Source of the DNA: Ramlibacter sp. | GTDB lineage: Bacteria; Pseudomonadota; Gammaproteobacteria; Burkholderiales; Burkholderiaceae_C | DNA length: 64,000 nucleotides | Assembly: GCA_030695945.1 (NCBI GenBank) | Contig: JAUYOG010000066.1 | Location: forward strand, 1-64,000 | Direction of reading: 5' to 3' | Part shown: positions 44,512 through 53,191 of the stretch, one piece after another | Numbering within the stretch: position 1 is the first letter of the stretch | Layout of the letters: every line of letters starts with the position of its first letter | Translations under genes and position numbers: made by a program | The notes under the pieces: model-generated | Database searches by the model: none | Seen by the model: the letters and a program-made list of their open reading frames with translations, nothing else | Told to the model about the DNA's origin: nothing

Positions 44512-45659
44512 TGGCGAGCCTGAACCGCGCCGCACTGGCCCGCCTGCGTTCCGTCCTGCAATCCCACATCGACCACCAGCGCATTCCCGGCGCCATCGCG
44601 GTCGTGGCGCTCGGCGATCACGTGGAAATGTTCGAGTCGCTCGGCCGGCTGGACCCCGCGGCGGGGACGACGATGAAGGACAACGCGATCTTCCGCGTGT
44701 ACTCGATGACCAAGCCGCTGGTGTCGCTGGCCGCGCTGATGCTGGCCGAGGAAGGCCGGCTGCAGATGGGCGATGCGGTGTCGAAGTACCTGCCCGAATT
44801 CGGGAGCCAGAAGGTGGCCATGGAAGAGGGCGGCGCCGTGCGGCTGGAGCCCGCGCGGCGCGAAGCGACGGTCCATGACCTGCTGCGCCACACGGCCGGA
44901 CTGACGTACGAATTTCTAGGCAGCAACGCGGTGCAGCGCCAGTACGAAGCGGCCGACGTGGTGGACCGATCGCGGACCAACGCCGAGTTCTGCAAGGTGC
45001 TGGCCGCCATTCCGCTGCAGGACCAGCCGGGCAGCCGCTGGCAGTACAGCCGCGCCACCGACGTCCTGGGCGCGCTGCTGGAAGTCGTCTCGGGCCAGCC
45101 CCTGGGCCGTTTGCTGCAGGAACGCATCCTCGGGCCGCTGGGCATGAAGGACACGGCGTTCTCGGTGCCCAAGGACCAGTGGCATCGCATCGCCGAGCCT
45201 TTCGCGAACGACCCCGAAACGGGACAGCCCGTCACGATCATGGACGCGCGCGAGGTGCCGAAATTCGAATCGGGCGGCGGCGGCCTCATGTCCACTGCCC
45301 CGGACTACATCCGCTTCCTGCAATTCATGCGCAACCGCGGCACCCTGCAAGGCGCGCGCCTGGTCTCGCGCAAGACCATCGAGTGGATGACGTCGGACCA
45401 CGTGGGCTCGATCGCCGTCAACGGCGACCTCCTGTTGCCCGGCTACGGGTTCGGCCTGGGGTTTTCCGTCCGGCTGGCGAACGGCCTGGCACCGCAGCCG
45501 GGTTCCCGCGGGCAGTATTTCTGGAGCGGGATCGGCGGCACGTCGTTCCTGGTGGATCCGGCCGAAGACCTGTTCGCGATGCTGCTCACCCAGGCGCCGA
45601 ACCAGCGTATCTTCTTTCGCAACCTGTTCCGGCACCTGGTGTACGCGGCAGTGGATTGA
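44511..45659 (+). CDS. Beta-lactamase-fold serine hydrolase (class C-like)
   Basis: A 382-residue serine hydrolase of the class C beta-lactamase/esterase EstB family. The catalytic SxxK is in FRVYSMTKPLVSLAAL, the YxN-type Tyr lies in RWQYSRATDVLGALL, and WSGIGGTSFLVDP takes the place of the KTG box. There is no signal peptide, so it is probably a cytoplasmic esterase or peptidase rather than an antibiotic-resistance enzyme. The start overlaps the stop of the methionine synthase gene (TGATG), indicating co-translation. Confidence 0.87.
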   Translation: MASLNRAALARLRSVLQSHIDHQRIPGAIAVVALGDHVEMFESLGRLDPAAGTTMKDNAIFRVYSMTKPLVSLAALMLAEEGRLQMGDAVSKYLPEFGSQKVAMEEGGAVRLEPARREATVHDLLRHTAGLTYEFLGSNAVQRQYEAADVVDRSRTNAEFCKVLAAIPLQDQPGSRWQYSRATDVLGALLEVVSGQPLGRLLQERILGPLGMKDTAFSVPKDQWHRIAEPFANDPETGQPVTIMDAREVPKFESGGGGLMSTAPDYIRFLQFMRNRGTLQGARLVSRKTIEWMTSDHVGSIAVNGDLLLPGYGFGLGFSVRLANGLAPQPGSRGQYFWSGIGGTSFLVDPAEDLFAMLLTQAPNQRIFFRNLFRHLVYAAVD

Positions 45660-45708
45660 AGAACCCTGGCAGTGGCGCGGCGGAGGCCGAAGTGCTAGGC
45701 TGTTACAC

Positions 45709-46242
45709 ATGAGCACGCAGGACCATTCCGCCCATTGGCACGACCATTCGAACGGGGAGCCGCACGAGCACGGCGCCGGCGTGCCCCCGTGGAAGCATGA
45801 CGGGGTGCGCGTCATTCCCGGAAACCAGCTGGATGCCAACACTGCGCAGACGCCGGGCATGGACCGCAAGGCCGCGATCAACTTCGCGCGCGTGGGCGCG
45901 CAAAAGCTCTGGGCCGGCACCGTCACGATCCACGCCAACGCGAAGACCGGCGCCCACCATCACGGCCACCTCGAAAGCGTGATCTACATCGTCAAGGGCC
46001 GCGCCCGGATGCGCTGGGGCGAGCACCTCGAGTTCACCGCCGAGGCCGGCCCCGGCGATTTCATCTATGTGCCGCCTTATGTGCCGCACCAGGAGATCAA
46101 CGCCAGTCCCACCGAAGCGCTGGAGTGCGTGCTGTGCCGCAGCGACGGCGAGGCGGTGGCCGTGAATCTCGACATCGAGCCGGCCGAAAAGCCGGAGCAG
46201 GTGCTGTGGGTCGACCCCACCCATCCCCAAGGCGGCGTCTAG
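45709..46242 (+). CDS. Cupin-domain protein with His-rich N-terminus
   Basis: A 177-residue cupin. The first 25 residues are rich in His (DHSAHWHDHSNGEPHEHG). The cupin metal motif is AKTGAHHHGHLESVIYIVKG with two or three His and a Glu, and motif 2 is PGDFIYVPPYVPHQEIN. The family covers many metal-dependent dioxygenases, isomerases and regulators, so no specific reaction is assigned. The gene lies 49 bp behind the serine hydrolase, with the same orientation. Confidence 0.8.
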   Translation: MSTQDHSAHWHDHSNGEPHEHGAGVPPWKHDGVRVIPGNQLDANTAQTPGMDRKAAINFARVGAQKLWAGTVTIHANAKTGAHHHGHLESVIYIVKGRARMRWGEHLEFTAEAGPGDFIYVPPYVPHQEINASPTEALECVLCRSDGEAVAVNLDIEPAEKPEQVLWVDPTHPQGGV

Positions 46243-46257
46243 CGTGGGCGGTATGTG

Positions 46258-46710
46258 ATGGCCCAAAGCGACATCGCCATCCTCATCGTCGAGGACAACC
46301 CGGACCACCGCGAACTGATCCTGCTCGCGCTGCGCGAATGCTGCGACGCCGCGCGACTCGCCGTCGTGGCGGATGGCACGGAAGCGCTGGATTTCCTGTT
46401 CGCGCGCGGCAGCTTCGAGGACCGGGACGTGCGCAAGCAGCCGCGCCTCGTGATCCTGGACATGAAGCTCACGCAGCTGCATGGCCTGGACGTGCTCCAC
46501 GCCATGCGCGCCGACCCGCTGACGCAGGCGGTGCCCGTCGTGATGCTGTCGAGCTCGACCGAGAAGGCCGAACTCGACAGTTGCTACGAAGCCGGCGCCA
46601 ACAGCGTGGTCCGCAAGAGCGAGAACTACGAGGAGATGCAGCGCAAGATGCGCCAGGTCTACGAATTCTGGGTCACTGTCAACGAAGCCAACCGCCCGTC
46701 GCGGGTCTGA
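46258..46710 (+). CDS. Single-domain response regulator (Rcp1-like)
   Basis: A 150-residue CheY-like receiver without output domain. It reads ILIVEDNPDHRELILLALRE at the start, and the phospho-acceptor is in PRLVILDMKLTQLHGLDVL. The extra loop FLFARGSFEDRDVRKQPR before it is typical of the Rcp1-type regulators that pair with phytochrome or hybrid kinases. The conserved Thr/Ser and Lys are in VVMLSSSTEKAEL and SVVRKSENY. ATG at 46258. A GTG one codon upstream is also possible. No kinase gene is adjacent. Confidence 0.88.
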   Translation: MAQSDIAILIVEDNPDHRELILLALRECCDAARLAVVADGTEALDFLFARGSFEDRDVRKQPRLVILDMKLTQLHGLDVLHAMRADPLTQAVPVVMLSSSTEKAELDSCYEAGANSVVRKSENYEEMQRKMRQVYEFWVTVNEANRPSRV

Positions 46711-46844
46711 CTGCGCGCCTGCGCGTCTTCGTGGGACTGGTCCTGCGCCAAGGTGAGCAATCGATGCTTACCGATGTCACGTTCACCTACGCGCGGCTGT
46801 GCTTTTGACGGGCTAATACTGTCCGGAAGGAGCACCCCCAGCCA

Positions 46845-47348
46845 ATGTCCCCCGATCCCAGCGCGGGCACCGAAAATACCCCTGATACCGGCCCGCCTGA
46901 TCGGAAGCGGCGGGCCGACCGCGCATCGCTGGCCCCCACCCTGGCGGTGCTCGCCGTGGCTGGTGCCGCGGTGGCGGCGGCATTCATGGGGACGCAGCCC
47001 GATGCGCCGAATGCGCAGTCCGCGGCCGTGGCGCCGGCACCCCGGCAGGAGGTCGTGCGCGCGCCGCCCCTGGTGGTCAAGGCACCGCCCTTGAAGCCCG
47101 TGAAGCCCGCGGCACCAGGCGGACAGCAGGGCAGCGAATTGCGCGGCGCGACAAGGGCGATGGGCGCCGCACCGGCATGCAACGAATGCGGCGTCGTCGA
47201 AACGGTGGTGGCCGCAAGGCCGGGCGAGGGCTTCCAGATGCGCATCCGCATGGACGACGGCAGCCTGCGCACGGTGGAGCAGCGCGGCGCACTGGCCGCA
47301 GGAACACGCGTCGTGGTGAATGGCGCTTCGGTGCGGCTGGCGGGGTGA
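46845..47348 (+). CDS. Membrane-anchored protein with C-terminal small beta domain, unknown function
   Basis: A 167-residue protein with a charged cytoplasmic N-terminus, one membrane span (LAPTLAVLAVAGAAVAAAFMG, about 29-50), a Pro/Ala-rich linker and a C-terminal domain beginning ACNECGVVETVVAARPGEGF and containing IRMDDGSLRTV. This CxxCGVVE...RMDDGS(x)RT pattern also occurs at the C-terminus of small betaproteobacterial envelope proteins of the SlyB/glycine-zipper kind, but the function is unknown. AAGGAG lies 12 bases ahead of the ATG. Confidence 0.65.
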   Translation: MSPDPSAGTENTPDTGPPDRKRRADRASLAPTLAVLAVAGAAVAAAFMGTQPDAPNAQSAAVAPAPRQEVVRAPPLVVKAPPLKPVKPAAPGGQQGSELRGATRAMGAAPACNECGVVETVVAARPGEGFQMRIRMDDGSLRTVEQRGALAAGTRVVVNGASVRLAG

Positions 47349-47399
47349 CGGTGTGCCTCGAAATCCGGGCTTGCGCCGGGATGGTTTTGCCCGCCGCCG

Positions 47400-48434
47400 C
47401 TATGCGTCAGCTACCTGCAAAACCAGCTTGCCGAAATTCCCTCCGGTGAACAGCTTGACCAGCGCTTCCGGGAAAGTCTCGAGGCCCTTCACCACGTCTT
47501 CCTTGCTCTTCATCCGGCCGTCCTTGAGGTAGCCCGCGAGTTCGGCCACGGCGACGGGGAAGCGATCGGCATAGTCGAACACGACCATGCCTTCCATGCG
47601 CGCGCGGTTCACGAGCAGCGACAGGTAATTCTTCGGGCCCTGCACGGGCGTGGTGTTGTTGTATTGGCTGATCGCGCCGCAGATGACGATGCGTGCGCCG
47701 CGGGCCAGGCGCGCGAGCACGTCGTCGAGGATGTCGCCGCCGACATTGTCGAAGTAGATGTCCACGCCTTTCGGGCAGTGCTCCTTCAGCGCGGCCTTGA
47801 CGTTGCCGGCCTTGTAGTCGATGCAGGCGTCGAAGCCCAGCTCGTTCACGACCCAGTCGCACTTCGCGCGGCCGCCGGCAATCCCGACGACGCGGCAGCC
47901 CTTGATGCGGGCCAGCTGCCCCACCGTCTGGCCCACGGCGCCGGCCGCGCCCGACACCACCACGGTCTCGCCGGGCTTGGGCTGGCCGATGTCGAGCAGG
48001 CCGAAGTAGCCCGTCATGCCGGGCATGCCCAGCACGTTGAGCCACTGCGTGATCGAGCCCAGGCGCGGGTCGATCTTGAAGACCCCGTTGCGCTTGAGCT
48101 GGTCCCCGGCGACCAGCATGTACTCCTGCACGCCCAGGCCGGCTGATACGAGGTCGCCGACGGCGAACTTCGGGTTCTGCGACGCGATCACCTTGCCGAC
48201 GCCGCCCGCGCGCATTACCTCGCCGATGCCCACGGGCGGGATGTAGCTCTTGGCATCGTTCATCCAGCCGCGCATCGCCGGGTCGAGCGACAGCGCGAGC
48301 GTCTTGATGAGGACGCCGCCGCTGGCCGGCTCGGGCACCGGTTCGCTGGTGAAGGCCCAGTTGTCGCGCGTGGGCGTGCCGACGGGGCGCTGGGCGAGGC
48401 GGACCTGGTGGTTGACGAGGGAGGCGACGGTCAT
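47400..48434 (-). CDS. NADP-dependent medium-chain oxidoreductase (CurA/YncB-like)
   Basis: A 344-residue MDR-superfamily enzyme without zinc sites, related to CurA and to leukotriene B4 12-hydroxydehydrogenases. The N-terminal domain reads NHQVRLAQRPVGTPTRDNW and LSLDPAMRGWMND. The nucleotide-binding motif is VVVSGAAGAVGQTVGQLARI, followed by IYFDNVGGDILDDVLARL and GAISQYNNT. It reduces activated double bonds of enones or enals with NADPH. The start at 48434 matches the family. It is divergent from egtB. Confidence 0.9.
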   Translation of the reverse strand: MTVASLVNHQVRLAQRPVGTPTRDNWAFTSEPVPEPASGGVLIKTLALSLDPAMRGWMNDAKSYIPPVGIGEVMRAGGVGKVIASQNPKFAVGDLVSAGLGVQEYMLVAGDQLKRNGVFKIDPRLGSITQWLNVLGMPGMTGYFGLLDIGQPKPGETVVVSGAAGAVGQTVGQLARIKGCRVVGIAGGRAKCDWVVNELGFDACIDYKAGNVKAALKEHCPKGVDIYFDNVGGDILDDVLARLARGARIVICGAISQYNNTTPVQGPKNYLSLLVNRARMEGMVVFDYADRFPVAVAELAGYLKDGRMKSKEDVVKGLETFPEALVKLFTGGNFGKLVLQVADA

Positions 48435-48703
48435 GGGGGTCTTTTCGGGGAGGGGCTGGCTGGAGGTCCCGCATCGTAGCCGCGCGCCTTGCAACAGCCG
48501 GTAGCGGACGTGACACGAATCCCGGCGCCCGCTCTATGGAATTGTCAGGAGAGGCGGCCGACGAGCACCTTGCAGATGCCTCCACCCGGAAAAATTTCCC
48601 TCCCTGTGCTGTAATGAATCGAGAGGGGTGACGACCGATGTGTCGGGACCGCGCCGGACCAGGGCGGTGCGTTGTCGACACTGAAAAAAATGGAGGCTTG
48701 AAC

Positions 48704-49966
48704 ATGCCCGCGAACCCATCGTCCGCGCTTGCGGACAGCCGCGCCGACCCGTGGCGCGAGACCCTGGCCGGGCGCTACGCCCGGGTGCGCAAGCACAGCC
48801 TCGCGCTGGCCTCGCCCTTGTCCGCGGAAGACCAATGCATCCAGTCGATGCCGGACGCGAGCCCGACCAAATGGCACCTCGCGCATACCAGCTGGTTTTT
48901 CGAAGCCGTCGTGCTGGCGGCGCATGCGCCCGGCTACCGGCGCTTCGATTCACGTTTCTTTCATCTTTTCAATTCCTATTACGAATCGCTGGGCCCGCGG
49001 CATCCGCGGCCGCAGCGCGGCCTGTTGACCCGGCCCGCGCTGGCCGAGGTCCACGCTTACCGCGAGCACGTCGACGCCGCCATGCAGCGCTTCATGGCGC
49101 AGGCCGCGATGGCCGCCTGGGAGGCCGCGGCGCCGCTGGTCGAGCTGGGCCTGAACCATGAACAACAGCACCAGGAGCTGATCCTTACCGACATCCTGCA
49201 TGCGCTGTCGTGCAACCCGTTGCTGCCGGCGTACCAGGATGCGGAGGCGCCCGCACTGCGCCTGGCCGCCTCGACCGAGCCGCTGGACTGGATAGCCATG
49301 CCCGGTGGCGTCGTGCAAGCCGGCCATGCGGGCCAGGGCTTCGCCTTCGACAACGAAACGCCGCGCCATGACATGCTGCTGGCGCCCTATCGCATCGCCA
49401 ATCGGCTGGTGACCTGTGGCGAGTACGCGCAGTTCATCGCCGACGGCGGTTACGAACGGGTCGCGCTCTGGTTGTCCGATGGCTGGGCAGCCGTGCAGGC
49501 CGGCGGCTGGAAGGCGCCCGTGTACTGGATCGCGCCCGGCGACCCGCGGGCGCCCGCCGAACACTGGCAGGTGTTCGGCTTGAACGGCGTGCGCCCGCTG
49601 GACCCGGCCGCGCCCGTCAGCCAGCTCAGCTTCTATGAGGCTGCCGCTTACGCCGAGTGGGCCGGCGCGCGCCTGCCCACGGAATTCGAATGGGAAGGCG
49701 CGCATGGCGCCCCCGGCATGACGCAGACGACGGGCCATGTGTGGCAGTGGACGCGTTCGTCGTATGACCCGTACCCCGGCTTCCGGCCGCTGGCCGGCGC
49801 CGTCGGCGAGTACAACGGCAAGTTCATGGTGGGCCAGCTGGTGCTGCGCGGCGGCAGCAGCGCCACGCCCGCCGGCCACACCCGCCCGACCTACCGCAAC
49901 TTCTTTCCGCCCGGCGCGCGCTGGCAGTTCTCGGGGCTGCGCCTGGCCAAGGATGGTTCATGCTGA
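48704..49966 (+). CDS. egtB: Ergothioneine biosynthesis protein EgtB
   Basis: A 420-residue sulfoxide synthase: an N-terminal DinB-like domain and a C-terminal formylglycine-generating-enzyme-like domain. The iron-binding motif HxxxE is in LNHEQQHQELILTDILHAL, and the N-terminal His lies in KWHLAHTSWFFE. The FGE part contains YRIANRLVTCGEYAQFI, LPTEFEWEGA and GGSSATPAGHTRPTYRNFF. It couples hercynine with a thiol (Cys or gamma-Glu-Cys) using O2. TGGAGG precedes the ATG. No egtA, egtC or egtE follow, which is normal for gram-negative two-gene clusters. The 269-bp leader upstream shows nothing that I can name. Confidence 0.93.
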   Translation: MPANPSSALADSRADPWRETLAGRYARVRKHSLALASPLSAEDQCIQSMPDASPTKWHLAHTSWFFEAVVLAAHAPGYRRFDSRFFHLFNSYYESLGPRHPRPQRGLLTRPALAEVHAYREHVDAAMQRFMAQAAMAAWEAAAPLVELGLNHEQQHQELILTDILHALSCNPLLPAYQDAEAPALRLAASTEPLDWIAMPGGVVQAGHAGQGFAFDNETPRHDMLLAPYRIANRLVTCGEYAQFIADGGYERVALWLSDGWAAVQAGGWKAPVYWIAPGDPRAPAEHWQVFGLNGVRPLDPAAPVSQLSFYEAAAYAEWAGARLPTEFEWEGAHGAPGMTQTTGHVWQWTRSSYDPYPGFRPLAGAVGEYNGKFMVGQLVLRGGSSATPAGHTRPTYRNFFPPGARWQFSGLRLAKDGSC

Positions 49967-50961
49967 CCCGCACGCTGATCAACATCGAAGCCGGGCGCGA
50001 TGCCGGCGGCAGCCGCCCGGCGGAGAACGACGCATTTGCCGGCGAGTTCGCGCACGACCTGATGCGGGCGTTCGCATCGCGGCCGCGCAGCATCTCGCCC
50101 AAATACTTCTACGACGAGCAAGGCTCGCAGCTGTTCGACCGCATCTGCGACCTGCCCGAGTACTACCCTACGCGCACCGAGGTCGGCATCCTCGCGGCCA
50201 AGGCCGGCGAGATCGCCGCGCAGATGGGGCCACGGGCGGAGATCGTCGAGTTCGGCGCCGGTTCGCTGCGCAAGGTGCGCCTTCTGCTCGATGCGATGGA
50301 CCGGCCGGCGCGCTACCTGCCGATCGACATCTCGGGCGAGCATCTCGCACGCTCCGCGGGGGCGCTGCAGCGGGACTATCCGGGCCTGGACGTGCAACCC
50401 GTCGTCGCCGATTACACGCAGCGCCTGCTGCTGCCGGCCACGTTGCCCGGCGCGGGGCGCCGCGTCGGGTTCTTCCCCGGCTCCACCATCGGCAACTTCA
50501 CGCCGGCCGAAGCGCTGCATTTCCTGCAGGTAGCGGGGCAGGTGCTGCGCGGGGGCGCGCTGCTGCTGGGCGCGGACCTCGTGAAGGACCCGGCCGTGCT
50601 GCACGCGGCATACAACGACGCGCAAGGCGTGACGGCGGACTTCAACCTCAACCTGCTGGCGCGCGCCAACCGGGAGCTGGGCACGCGCTTCGTCCTGGAG
50701 CACTTCGCGCACAGCGCCTTCTACAATGCGCCGCTGCAGCGCATCGAAATGCACCTGGTCAGCCGGCAGCGGCAAAGGATCGCCCTGGGCGGCGAGTGCC
50801 ATGAGATCGACGAGGGCGAGACGCTGCACACCGAGAACTCGCACAAGTTCACCGTCGAGGGCCTGCGGGCGCTGGCGGCGCGTGCTGGTTTCAGGCCCGG
50901 CCCGGTGTGGACCGACGACGAAAAGCTTTTCAGCGTGCACTGGCTGCACGCGCCCACCTGA
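49960..50961 (+). CDS. egtD: L-histidine N(alpha)-methyltransferase EgtD
   Basis: A 333-residue SAM-dependent methyltransferase that trimethylates histidine to hercynine, the first ergothioneine step. The family hallmark KYFYDEQGSQLFDRICDLP, with EYYPTRTEVGIL, is present. The SAM site is EFGAGSLRKVRLLL. Later VGFFPGSTIGNF and LLLGADLVKDPAVLHAAYND are also typical. It overlaps egtB by 7 bp, so both enzymes are translated together. Length is as expected. Confidence 0.95.
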   Translation: MLTRTLINIEAGRDAGGSRPAENDAFAGEFAHDLMRAFASRPRSISPKYFYDEQGSQLFDRICDLPEYYPTRTEVGILAAKAGEIAAQMGPRAEIVEFGAGSLRKVRLLLDAMDRPARYLPIDISGEHLARSAGALQRDYPGLDVQPVVADYTQRLLLPATLPGAGRRVGFFPGSTIGNFTPAEALHFLQVAGQVLRGGALLLGADLVKDPAVLHAAYNDAQGVTADFNLNLLARANRELGTRFVLEHFAHSAFYNAPLQRIEMHLVSRQRQRIALGGECHEIDEGETLHTENSHKFTVEGLRALAARAGFRPGPVWTDDEKLFSVHWLHAPT

Positions 50962-50973
50962 ATTGGAGAACCG

Positions 50974-51252
50974 ATGAAAGCCAGCTGGAACGGCACCGTG
51001 ATCGCGGAAAGCGACGACACCGTGGTCATGGACGGGAACCACTATTTCCCCGCGGATTCGCTCAAGCGCGAATACATCACGTTCAGCAATCACCGCACCA
51101 CGTCCTCGAAAGGGCAGGCCAGCTACTACTCGCTGCTGGTCAACGGAGAATTGAAGGCGGACGCCGCGTGGTACTACCCCGACCCGAACCCGGACGCGGA
51201 ATCGATCAAGGGCCGCGTGGCGTTCGGCAACGGCATCAAGGTCGAAGCCTAG
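50974..51252 (+). CDS. DUF427 family protein
   Basis: A 92-residue DUF427 protein. The family consensus is visible as WNGTVIAESDDTVVMDGNHY, FPADSLKREYITFSNHRTTS, GQASYYSLLVNGE and AAWYYPDPNPDAESIKGRVA. Members are compact beta proteins without known function. The gene follows egtD after 12 bp and so probably belongs to the ergothioneine transcript. The stop overlaps by 3 bp the stop of the convergent hemerythrin gene. Confidence 0.9.
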   Translation: MKASWNGTVIAESDDTVVMDGNHYFPADSLKREYITFSNHRTTSSKGQASYYSLLVNGELKADAAWYYPDPNPDAESIKGRVAFGNGIKVEA

Positions 51253-51644
51253 GGCTCGAACCCGGCGCGCCGCAGGTGCCCGGCGAGCGCCGCATCCATC
51301 GTCTGCACGTGCTGCGGGAACCAGGCCTGCAACTCGCCTGTCATCAGCCGCATCGGCGTGATGTCGCCCCGCAATGCCTGCGCCGCGCCTTCGTGCATCA
51401 CCCTGAGGATCATGCGGTGCTGCATGGCGTGCGCATTGCCGGGCGCAAAGCGCGTTGCGCGCATCCACGCCTCTTCCTGCGCAAAATGGGCTTCGGTCTG
51501 GTCGATCAGCGCCTGCCACGCGGCGGGCAGGGCGGCGTCGTCGCTGTGGCGCGCCGCGGCCAGCAGCCGGGCGAACTCGCGGTGCTGGTCGTCCATGAGG
51601 GGCAGCCCGATTTCGAGTTCCTCGGTCCAGGGCAGTGTCGGCAT
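51249..51644 (-). CDS. Bacteriohemerythrin-like protein
   Basis: A 131-residue single-domain hemerythrin. The di-iron ligands are visible: His in MDDQHREFARLL, HxxxE in EAHFAQEEAWM, HxxxxH-type in HAMQHRMIL, and His plus Asp in WFPQHVQTMDAAL. The opening PWTEELEIGLPLMDDQH is typical. It binds O2 reversibly and may store or sense oxygen. The start at 51644 gives normal length. It is convergent with the DUF427 gene. Confidence 0.88.
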   Translation of the reverse strand: MPTLPWTEELEIGLPLMDDQHREFARLLAAARHSDDAALPAAWQALIDQTEAHFAQEEAWMRATRFAPGNAHAMQHRMILRVMHEGAAQALRGDITPMRLMTGELQAWFPQHVQTMDAALAGHLRRAGFEP

Positions 51645-51760
51645 CGGGGTTCGCTCGCTTCCTGGCTCGAGCCTATCCTTGCCCGGCTGGCGGCGCTTGA
51701 CCCAGGTCAGGAAAAATCCCACCGCGGGCAGGGGCCGGGCGCGCCGGTTAAGCTGGCGGC

Positions 51761-52492
51761 ATGATCCTTCCGCCCACCCTCACCGCTCCCGGGCAGCTCC
51801 CGGAAGTCCTGCGCCGGCAGGGCTATGCGGTCATGGGCGCCGACGCCGTGTGCGAGCTGGCGGACTGCCCGCTTCCGGAGCTGATGGCGCTGCGCCCCAC
51901 CTGGGACGACCTGCCCCCGGACAAGTACCTGAAGGACGGCGGGCACTATCGGCGCCGCCGGCACTCCTGCTTCGTGGTGGAGGAGGGCGGCGGGGTGGTG
52001 CAGTCGCCGCATCGCGCGCATTGGCAGCCGGTGGAATACAACGCGCTGCACGGCGGCATGGAGCGCTGGTTCGAGCCGATGGCGCCCGCTGTCGTGGGCA
52101 CTCCCGCCTGGCGCAAGCTGCTGCGGGCGCTGGCGCAGGTCACCTCCGGCCTGAAAGGCGAGCGGCCGTGGTACGTCGAGGCGCACCAGTTCCGCATCGA
52201 CACCGAAGGCGGCATCGGGCGGCCGACCCCCGAAGGCGCGCACCGCGACGGCGTGGACCTGGTGGCGGTTTTCATGATCGGCCGCGAGGGCATCAAGGGC
52301 GGCGAAACCCGGGTGTTCGAAGCCGCCGGCCCCGCCGGCCAGCGCTTCACCCTCACCGAACCCTGGAGCGTGCTGCTGCTGGACGACGAGCGCGTGATCC
52401 ACGAATCGACGCCGATCCAGCCCATCGCCCCGGGCGCGCACCGCGACACCCTGGTGCTGACGTACCGGGCGGGCGGATTCCAGGGGGCGTGA
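51761..52492 (+). CDS. 2-oxoglutarate/Fe(II) dioxygenase-like protein (PF10014 type)
   Basis: A 243-residue protein of the 2OG-Fe dioxygenase family that includes bacterial L-isoleucine 4-hydroxylase. The metal triad is visible as HRDGVD (HxD) and the distal His in ERVIHESTPIQPI, and the 2-oxoglutarate-binding Arg lies in HRDTLVLTYRAGG. The N-terminal part (YAVMGADAVCELA, WDDLPPDKYLKDGGHYRRRR) is family-like. Possible substrate is a free amino acid, which is inference. It is divergent from the hemerythrin gene. Confidence 0.82.
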   Translation: MILPPTLTAPGQLPEVLRRQGYAVMGADAVCELADCPLPELMALRPTWDDLPPDKYLKDGGHYRRRRHSCFVVEEGGGVVQSPHRAHWQPVEYNALHGGMERWFEPMAPAVVGTPAWRKLLRALAQVTSGLKGERPWYVEAHQFRIDTEGGIGRPTPEGAHRDGVDLVAVFMIGREGIKGGETRVFEAAGPAGQRFTLTEPWSVLLLDDERVIHESTPIQPIAPGAHRDTLVLTYRAGGFQGA

Positions 52493-52792
52493 CTACGGCC
52501 TGACCGGCGGCAGCAGTGCCTGCAACCGCCTCATCGCCCGCCAGCCCCACCACAGCTTCAAGGCCCAGGCCATCGCACGGCGCGGGCGCAACAGCATCGG
52601 AATCGCCACGATGCCCGCCACCCATTGCGGGTGGGACATGAGCCATTTCAGCCGGTCGCGCGCCGTGTCCGCCAGCACCAAGGTGTGCTGCAGCGGCAGC
52701 GTTTCGGCAGCCAGGCGCTCGCGCAGCACGTGGCTGCGTGCCGCCAGCGCGTCACGCCGAACCTGGAGCTGGGCCTGCCGGTGCGCTGCCAT
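52493..52792 (-). CDS. YqjK-like small helical protein
   Basis: A 99-residue basic protein. A helical N-terminal half (AAHRQAQLQVRRDALAARSH) is followed by a hydrophobic segment (MSHPQWVAGIVAIPMLLRP) and a charged end. The position as third gene behind a DUF883 and a holin-like gene matches the yqjD-yqjE-yqjK arrangement. It starts 2 bp behind the stop of the holin-like gene. The family assignment is mainly from context. Confidence 0.65.
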   Translation of the reverse strand: MAAHRQAQLQVRRDALAARSHVLRERLAAETLPLQHTLVLADTARDRLKWLMSHPQWVAGIVAIPMLLRPRRAMAWALKLWWGWRAMRRLQALLPPVRP

Positions 52793-52794
52793 GG

Positions 52795-53181
52795 CTATTC
52801 GCGCGGCGCGAGCTGGCTGTGGTCGTCGGCCAGTTCGGCCAGCGTCGCCTCGAACATGCCGCCGGGGCTGCGCAGCTTCTGGCCGCCGGCCCGGATGACG
52901 AGCACGCCACCGGCAAGAAAAGCCAATGTCAGCACCGCCAATGCCGCAAGGCGGTAGCCCTCGGCGAAGAGCATCAATACGAAGGCGCAAAGCAGCACCG
53001 TGCCCACCGAAAGCAGCATCACGCCGATGCCGGCCAGCAGCAGCCCGCCTGCGATGCGCAGCTTTTCCTGCTCGAGCTCGTTGCCGAGCAGCTGCACGCG
53101 CACCTGCGCGATTTCCACCATCGTGGCCAGCATCTGGCGCAGCGAGGCGAAGAGGCGGCCCTGCGGCGCCGGCTCGCTCAT
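52795..53181 (-). CDS. Phage-holin-like membrane protein (YqjE family)
   Basis: A 128-residue protein of the YqjE/holin superfamily III group. The cytoplasmic helix LFASLRQMLATMVEIAQVRV, with LLGNELEQEKLR, precedes two membrane spans (LLLAGIGVMLLSVGTVLLCA and LAALAVLTLAFLAGGVLVI). Despite the name it is a chromosomal envelope protein and not a phage lysis gene. Second gene of the yqjDEK-like operon, 10 bp behind the DUF883 gene. Confidence 0.82.
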   Translation of the reverse strand: MSEPAPQGRLFASLRQMLATMVEIAQVRVQLLGNELEQEKLRIAGGLLLAGIGVMLLSVGTVLLCAFVLMLFAEGYRLAALAVLTLAFLAGGVLVIRAGGQKLRSPGGMFEATLAELADDHSQLAPRE

Positions 53182-53191
53182 GGCCAGGGGT

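Noticed and set aside
44511..45659. Beta-lactamase resistance gene
   Set aside because: The fold and SxxK are present, but there is no signal peptide and no KTG box, and it is coupled to a methionine synthase gene. More likely an esterase or peptidase.
48435..48703. Possible riboswitch ahead of egtB
   Set aside because: I could not fit the sequence to the SAM, cobalamin, glycine or other classes that I know. Only an ordinary leader is claimed.
52795..53181. Phage holin as a sign of a prophage
   Set aside because: It belongs to the YqjE family in a yqjDEK-like chromosomal operon, and no phage structural, integrase or lysis genes are present.
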